From an uncultured Oscillospiraceae bacterium (GTDB taxonomy: Bacteria; Bacillota; Clostridia; Oscillospirales; Ruminococcaceae): a stretch of 40,944 bases of DNA. The translations under genes were made by a program, and so were the position numbers. Shown piece after piece: positions 36,993 to 40,944 of the stretch (the stretch's first letter is position 1; each line of letters starts with the position of its first letter). The stretch is taken from contig CAJFOX010000022.1 of the NCBI GenBank assembly GCA_904397845.1, positions 1 through 40,944 of the forward strand, given 5' to 3'. The notes below the pieces were generated by a model, which made no database searches, was not told the origin of the DNA, and saw nothing but the letters and a program-made list of their open reading frames with translations.

Positions 36993-37982
36993 ATGGCAAA
37001 CACAGCGCAAACTGTAGAAAGGGAAGCCCCGCAGGCCGCCGAGGTAAAGTGGCAAAAGCCGTCGAAGTTCAAACACTTTCTAAAGACTGCTTGGGATTGC
37101 AAAATCCTTTTGGCCATGTTGCTGCCTGCGCTGACCTACGTCGTTATCTTTTCCTACATACCCATGACTGGTATTGTACTGGCATTCAAAAAGTACAACT
37201 ATGTTGATGGTATTTACGGAAGCCCGTGGGTCGGATTTGACAACTTTAAGTTCCTCATCGTATCTAACAAACTCTGGCCGCTGACCAGAAACACCTTGCT
37301 TTACAACATCGTATTTATTTTCTTAGGTATGTTCTTGGCGGTTGCTTTTGCAATCATGATCAACGAACTGACCAACAAGGTGTTTAAAAAGATCTTCCAG
37401 TCCTTTATGTTCCTGCCCTACTTTATTTCCTGGGTAGTGGTACAGGCGATTTTCCAGGCGATCTTTGGTTATGAGTATGGTATTTTCAATCATATCATCG
37501 AATTCTTTGGCGCGGAAAGGATTAACTTCTACGCCAGCCCGGACGGATGGCCTGTCCTTCTTGTCTTCTTTAAGATGTGGAAGATGGTCGGTTACGACTG
37601 TATTGTTTATCTGGCTGCGGTTGCCGGTATTGACCAGGGCATGTACGAAGCTGCTGCCATTGACGGCGCCAATATCTGGCAGAGAATCCGCCACATCACC
37701 CTGCCCAGCCTGCTTCCGACCATGATTATCATGGGCCTGCTGGCAGTTGGTCAGATCTTCCGCGGCGACTTCGGTTTGTTCTATCAGCTGGTCGGTAACA
37801 ACGCAGTTATTTTGAAGGCCGCCGACATCCTGGATACCTTCATCTATCGTTCCTTGATGCAAACAAACGACTACGGTATGTCTTCGGCTGCAGGTTTGTA
37901 TCAGTCCTGCCTGTGCTTTGTCACAATTTTGGCTGTCAATAAAATTGTGAAGATGATTGAGCCGGATTATACCCTGTTCTAA
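36993..37982 (+). CDS. Carbohydrate ABC transporter permease, LplB type
   Basis: The 329-residue inner-membrane protein has a hydrophilic N-terminus of about 35 residues, six predicted helices and the EAA loop YEAAAIDGANIWQRIRHIT (about residues 217-235). The sequence style (YIPMTGIVLAFKKYN, GFDNF) is that of LplB/aldotetraouronic-acid or related oligosaccharide permeases. The start follows GGGGAGG. It is the first gene of a two-gene unit divergent from the YesN-like regulator. No ATPase or binding protein gene is next to it. Confidence 0.93.
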   Translation: MANTAQTVEREAPQAAEVKWQKPSKFKHFLKTAWDCKILLAMLLPALTYVVIFSYIPMTGIVLAFKKYNYVDGIYGSPWVGFDNFKFLIVSNKLWPLTRNTLLYNIVFIFLGMFLAVAFAIMINELTNKVFKKIFQSFMFLPYFISWVVVQAIFQAIFGYEYGIFNHIIEFFGAERINFYASPDGWPVLLVFFKMWKMVGYDCIVYLAAVAGIDQGMYEAAAIDGANIWQRIRHITLPSLLPTMIIMGLLAVGQIFRGDFGLFYQLVGNNAVILKAADILDTFIYRSLMQTNDYGMSSAAGLYQSCLCFVTILAVNKIVKMIEPDYTLF

Positions 37983-38012
37983 TCGAATTTTGCAGAAAGG
38001 AGAGTTAATCGC

Positions 38013-38927
38013 ATGAAAAGAAAGAATAAAATTTTCCAGGCGGACCTGGCTGCTTTTAAACTGATGGGTTACGTACTGGTTTTCATCTGGGGCATGCTCT
38101 GCTTCCTTCCGTTTTTGCTGGTTGTCATGAACTCCTTCACTGCGGAAGCGAACATTATGCGCAACGGCTACTCTTTCTGGCCAGGCGAATGGACGCTGGA
38201 GGCGTATAACACTTGTCTGGAAAACCCGGAAAGAATCGGCTTTGCTTACCGCAATACGATTATCGCTACCATTGTTGGTACAATTCTTTCCGTGCTGATG
38301 TCAACCATGACCGGTTTCGTTCTGCACAGAAAAGATTTCCCGTGGAGAAACGGCTTCTCTTTCTTCTTCTACTTCACGACCCTGTTCAACGGCGGCCTGG
38401 TTCCGTGGTACCTGATGTGCACCCGTTATCTGGGCTTTAAGAACAACTATATGGCGCTGGTTGTGCCGATGCTGTTCTCTGTTTGGCAGATGATGTTGGC
38501 GAAGAACTTTATGAAGGGCGGCATTCCTTTTGAGATCATTGAATCTGCAAAGGTTGACGGCGCCAACGACTTTACCATTTATTGGAAATTGGTCATTCCG
38601 CTGGCCAAACCTTTGATTGCGACTTTGAGCCTGTTCGCAGCCCTGACCTTCTGGAACGACTGGTACAACTGCATGCTGTTCATGAATAAAGACGAGATGA
38701 AAAACCTGCAGTATTTCCTGCATGAGATGCTGTCCAGCATCCAGGCTTTGCAGGAACTGGTAGCCATGGGTAAAGTAAACCTGTTAAACGAGGAATCTAC
38801 AAACCTGCCGCAGCAGTCCATGAAGATGGCGATGACCTGCATTACGACTGGTCCTATCCTGTTGCTCTATCCGTTTGTTCAGAAGTATTTTGTAAAAGGT
38901 TTGACAATCGGTGCTGTAAAAGGTTAA
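38013..38927 (+). CDS. Carbohydrate ABC transporter permease, YtcP/LplC type
   Basis: The 304-residue partner permease has six predicted helices, the EAA-type loop IIESAKVDGANDFTIYWKLV (about residues 177-196) and the LplC-type ending KGLTIGAVKG. It starts 30 bp after the LplB-type gene behind AAAGGAGAG. A strong terminator follows at once, so the usual third gene for a binding lipoprotein is missing from this unit. The binding protein may be encoded elsewhere. Confidence 0.93.
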   Translation: MKRKNKIFQADLAAFKLMGYVLVFIWGMLCFLPFLLVVMNSFTAEANIMRNGYSFWPGEWTLEAYNTCLENPERIGFAYRNTIIATIVGTILSVLMSTMTGFVLHRKDFPWRNGFSFFFYFTTLFNGGLVPWYLMCTRYLGFKNNYMALVVPMLFSVWQMMLAKNFMKGGIPFEIIESAKVDGANDFTIYWKLVIPLAKPLIATLSLFAALTFWNDWYNCMLFMNKDEMKNLQYFLHEMLSSIQALQELVAMGKVNLLNEESTNLPQQSMKMAMTCITTGPILLLYPFVQKYFVKGLTIGAVKG

Positions 38928-38953
38928 TCGATATTTCTACGAATATGTGCTGC

Positions 38954-38993
38954 AAAAATCTCTGCGGGAAATTTTCTCGCAGAGATTTTTTGC
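38954..38993 (+). terminator. Terminator after the permease pair
   Basis: AAAAATCTCTGCG pairs with CGCAGAGATTTTT around an 11-nt loop, with a further T after it. Confidence 0.9.
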
Positions 38994-39171
38994 TGTAAAG
39001 GCAGGATCAGAGGGTGTCTGGGAAAAAATCATGTGTTCAATTGCAATGGCTCTTAGAAGTGGAACGAAAAGAAACCGATAAAAGGGAAAGCCAAAACATA
39101 AAAAAGCAGGAGAAGAGATACGGAACATTTGTATGGAAGGCCATATAATACGGGCGCTGGGTTTTCTTTCC

Positions 39172-39931
39172 TTAAAGATACAATTCCCCTTCCTTGCGAG
39201 CGGAGCAGGCTTTTTTCAGCGCGATACTTGCCGCCTTCAGCATGATGGCGCTTACGTTTCTTGCCGAATGCGGGCAGACAGAGACGCACCTCATACAGGA
39301 GATACGCTTTTTTATCGGTATTGCTAGGATCTTTTAGATCGATCGCCTGTACGGGGCATTGCCGGGCGCATACCCCGCATTCTGTACAATCTCTTGAGGT
39401 TTTTGGTACGATCCCACCTCCGCTACTCCTTTTGTAAGGGCGGTTTCCGGGAATTTTAGGTTCTGCGAAATTTTCGGAAGACAGTTTTTCTTGAATCCGC
39501 CTGGCAAATTCCCGGAGTTGTTTTTGATCCTGCTCATCAGGTCTTCCAGCGGCATATTGGCGGACAATGGAATGCTCTGCAATGGCGGCTACTGCAGCTA
39601 TGATACGGCAGCCTGCCCGCTCTGTGGCATCCTGAAGTTCGACCAGGGTGTCTTCATATGCACGATTGCCGTATACGCACACCAAGATGGCTTTTGCGCC
39701 GTTTCCTTTCATCATGCGCAGGCGCTTCACTACTGTTCCAGGTACCCGGCCTCCATAAGAGGGCACAGCGATCACCACGACATCTTCTGGGGTAAAGGCC
39801 AGGCTACCCAAATCCGTCTTGCTGTCTGTCAAATCGACTGGGAAAATTTCGCTGGACCATTCCCTTGTCAGCATATCGGCGATTTTTTTAGTGCCGCCGG
39901 TTGGGCTAAACGTAATTTCATAAATTTTCAT
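39172..39931 (-). pseudogene. Frameshifted EFR1-type flavodoxin/ferredoxin gene
   Basis: From ATG at 39931 (after GGAGGATCC) the frame encodes a flavodoxin-like domain starting YEITFSPTGGTKKIA, with PSYGGRVPG, and then an intact 4Fe-4S motif CTECGVCARQCP. After NTDKK the frame loses similarity, while the +1 frame continues RISCMRCVSVCPHSAR and ends at 39172 with a normal EFR1-like tail. One extra A in the A6 run (39308-39313) explains this. The second cluster's first Cys is also Arg (CGT, one change from TGT). The intact product would be about 252 residues. A sequencing error could explain the indel but not the Arg. Confidence 0.8.
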
Positions 39932-40084
39932 GACTTGGATCCTCCTTATGAAATTGGATTCGCACTTTATCACTAGTGCCTTTCGTTGCCGGGATCGCCG
40001 GTATGTTCTGTTTTGTTTGCATTTGTGCCAAAATAACGGTACAACAAAGTTGTAAAGATTCAAATTACAGGATCGGTTTATCAC

Positions 40085-40119
40085 GGCCTTGATATAAAGC
40101 CAAGAATTATATCAAGGCC
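40085..40119. promoter_or_regulatory. 13-bp perfect inverted repeat, probable Rrf2-family operator
   Basis: GGCCTTGATATAA and its exact complement TTATATCAAGGCC are separated by 9 bp. The site lies in the divergent region between the EFR1-type gene and the rrf2-type gene, 26 bp before the latter's start, so it suits autorepression. Confidence 0.7.
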
Positions 40120-40144
40120 ACATAATTGTGGGAAGGATTCTATC

Positions 40145-40585
40145 ATGCAGCTGAGTATGAAATGCTCTGTCGCGGTTCATTGTTTGATTTTTATACACGA
40201 AACGGAAAATTCCGTTAAAGTGACCAGCACGCTGCTTTCTCAAAGTGCGGGAGTCAACCCTGTGGTCATTCGCAACATTCTAAGTGCGTTGAAAAAAGCT
40301 GGCATCATTACAGTGGCGCGGGGAACTGGCGGGGCCCAGCTATGCAGAGAGCCTTCTGAAATTACACTGTATCATATTTATAGTGCTTTGGAACCGGACG
40401 GGCTGTCGTCCATTATCGGAGTCCACCAATGTGCCGAACGGGCATGTCCTGTGGCCCAGAATATTCAGAAAGTGCTGCAACTCCCTTATCATAAGATAGA
40501 GAATTCTATCCGGGCGGCCATGGAAAGTATCACGCTGGAGTCCATGCTGGGAGACCGCCGCCGTCAGATAGCCAAATCAGAATAA
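40145..40585 (+). CDS. Rrf2-family transcriptional regulator
   Basis: The 146-residue protein has the Rrf2 winged helix (LSQSAGVNPVVIRNILSALKKAG, residues 31-53, shown here in part: VNPVVIRNILSAL) and the wing ARGTGGAQL. The effector loop HQCAERACPVAQ has Cys 96 and Cys 101, fewer than the three cysteines of IscR or NsrR. An Fe-S cluster is thus uncertain. The start follows GGAAGG. It is divergent from the EFR1-type gene, a pairing often seen for redox or flavin responses. A terminator follows 140 bp downstream. Confidence 0.92.
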   Translation: MQLSMKCSVAVHCLIFIHETENSVKVTSTLLSQSAGVNPVVIRNILSALKKAGIITVARGTGGAQLCREPSEITLYHIYSALEPDGLSSIIGVHQCAERACPVAQNIQKVLQLPYHKIENSIRAAMESITLESMLGDRRRQIAKSE

Positions 40586-40722
40586 ATCGTTAAAAGTTGG
40601 AACCGTATATTGTTATCGCAGAAAATCGTGTGAAAATGATATGGACCCAGGATTGGAATTTTTCGTTCAGATCAGAATAGATACCGGCGAAACATGAGAA
40701 TAAAATGACAGAAAATAGGAAA

Positions 40723-40752
40723 AGCCCCGAACGCACTTTGCGTATCGGGGCT
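40723..40752 (+). terminator. Terminator downstream of the Rrf2 gene
   Basis: AGCCCCGA-ACGC pairs with GCGT-A-TCGGGGCT around a 5-nt loop, followed by a weak T-tract (CTCTCTATT). Confidence 0.7.
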
Positions 40753-40821
40753 CTCTATTGGCTTGGGAGAACGGTTTAGAACTGTTTTGGACGCGGGTGC
40801 AAATCCAGGGGCAAAACAAAA

Positions 40822-40848
40822 GGCCGGAGCGCAAATTGGCTCCAGGCC
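40822..40848 (-). terminator. Terminator of the tRNA-Leu transcript
   Basis: On the minus strand GGCCTGGAGC pairs with GCTCCGGCC (one bulge) around an 8-nt loop and is followed by TTTTGTTTT. Confidence 0.85.
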
Positions 40849-40857
40849 CTAGTTTAA

Positions 40858-40944
40858 TGGTGCCGGTAGTCGGGGTCGAACCGACACGGTATCGCTACCA
40901 CTGGATTTTGAGTCCAGCACGTCTGCCAATTCCATCATACCGGC
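40858..40944 (-). tRNA. tRNA-Leu (CAA)
   Basis: An 87-nt tRNA with encoded CCA ends exactly at the window edge. The acceptor stem is GCCGGTA/TACCGGC. The anticodon stem is CTGGA/TCCAG with loop CTCAAAA, giving anticodon CAA (leucine). The long variable arm of a class II tRNA is seen (GTGGTAGCGATACC). Its promoter lies beyond the window. Confidence 0.95.

Noticed and set aside
39300-39330. Programmed frameshift in the EFR1-type gene
   Set aside because: A -1 slip on A-AAA-AAG would need a different phase; the shift needed here is +1 and a second lesion (Cys to Arg) is present, so decay is more likely.

Overview
The window looks like a chromosomal segment from a Gram-positive anaerobe of the class Clostridia, probably near the Ruminococcaceae/Oscillospirales. 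This placement is inferred from gene content: single-chain glycyl-tRNA synthetase, type III glutamine synthetase next to an ANTAR regulator, YesM/YesN-type two-component genes with LplB/YtcP permeases, strong GGAGG ribosome binding sites and near-consensus sigma-A promoters. No marker such as rRNA is present, so the genus cannot be named.

Layout. The left edge carries the 5' part of a minus-strand gene (1-257) that may be a nuclease-like protein. It is followed by a tRNA-Pro gene with a half-copy of itself in the same transcript. A housekeeping block then runs from 0.9 to 12.3 kb: glyQS, alr, small membrane proteins, a pyridoxamine kinase, a HAD phosphatase, trmL, a DegV protein, a C_GCAxxG_C_C protein, and the lower-glycolysis genes pgk, tpiA and gpmI. 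From 12.6 to 23.2 kb lies a carbohydrate uptake and catabolism locus: two MalFG-type permeases, an amidohydrolase, a ROK regulator, an argininosuccinate-lyase-like enzyme, a ROK kinase, a lipoprotein solute-binding protein and a NagB-type deaminase on the plus strand, with a convergent lacI-type regulator/PfkB kinase pair. A MoxR/DUF58/DUF4129-like trio follows on the minus strand, then pyrG, an ANTAR protein and purA. purA is divergent from glnA (type III). The right part holds a YesM/YesN-like two-component system divergent from an LplB/YtcP permease pair with no adjacent binding protein, a frameshifted EFR1-type flavodoxin/ferredoxin gene divergent from an Rrf2 regulator, and a tRNA-Leu gene at the edge.

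The most interesting unit is the sugar locus. A C-N lyase of the fumarase/ASL superfamily, a sugar kinase and an aminosugar-phosphate deaminase in one cluster suggest, as inference only, degradation of an N-substituted amino sugar to fumarate, ammonia and fructose 6-phosphate. The ROK regulator and the ROK kinase in this cluster both lack the usual zinc site. The second point is the purA-glnA divergent region. It has two perfect promoters, 14-bp direct repeats 41 bp apart just upstream of the glnA -35 box, and a terminator-like hairpin close to each predicted transcription start. The ANTAR (RNA-binding antiterminator) protein encoded just downstream of purA, on the far side from glnA, has lost its phosphoacceptor aspartate.
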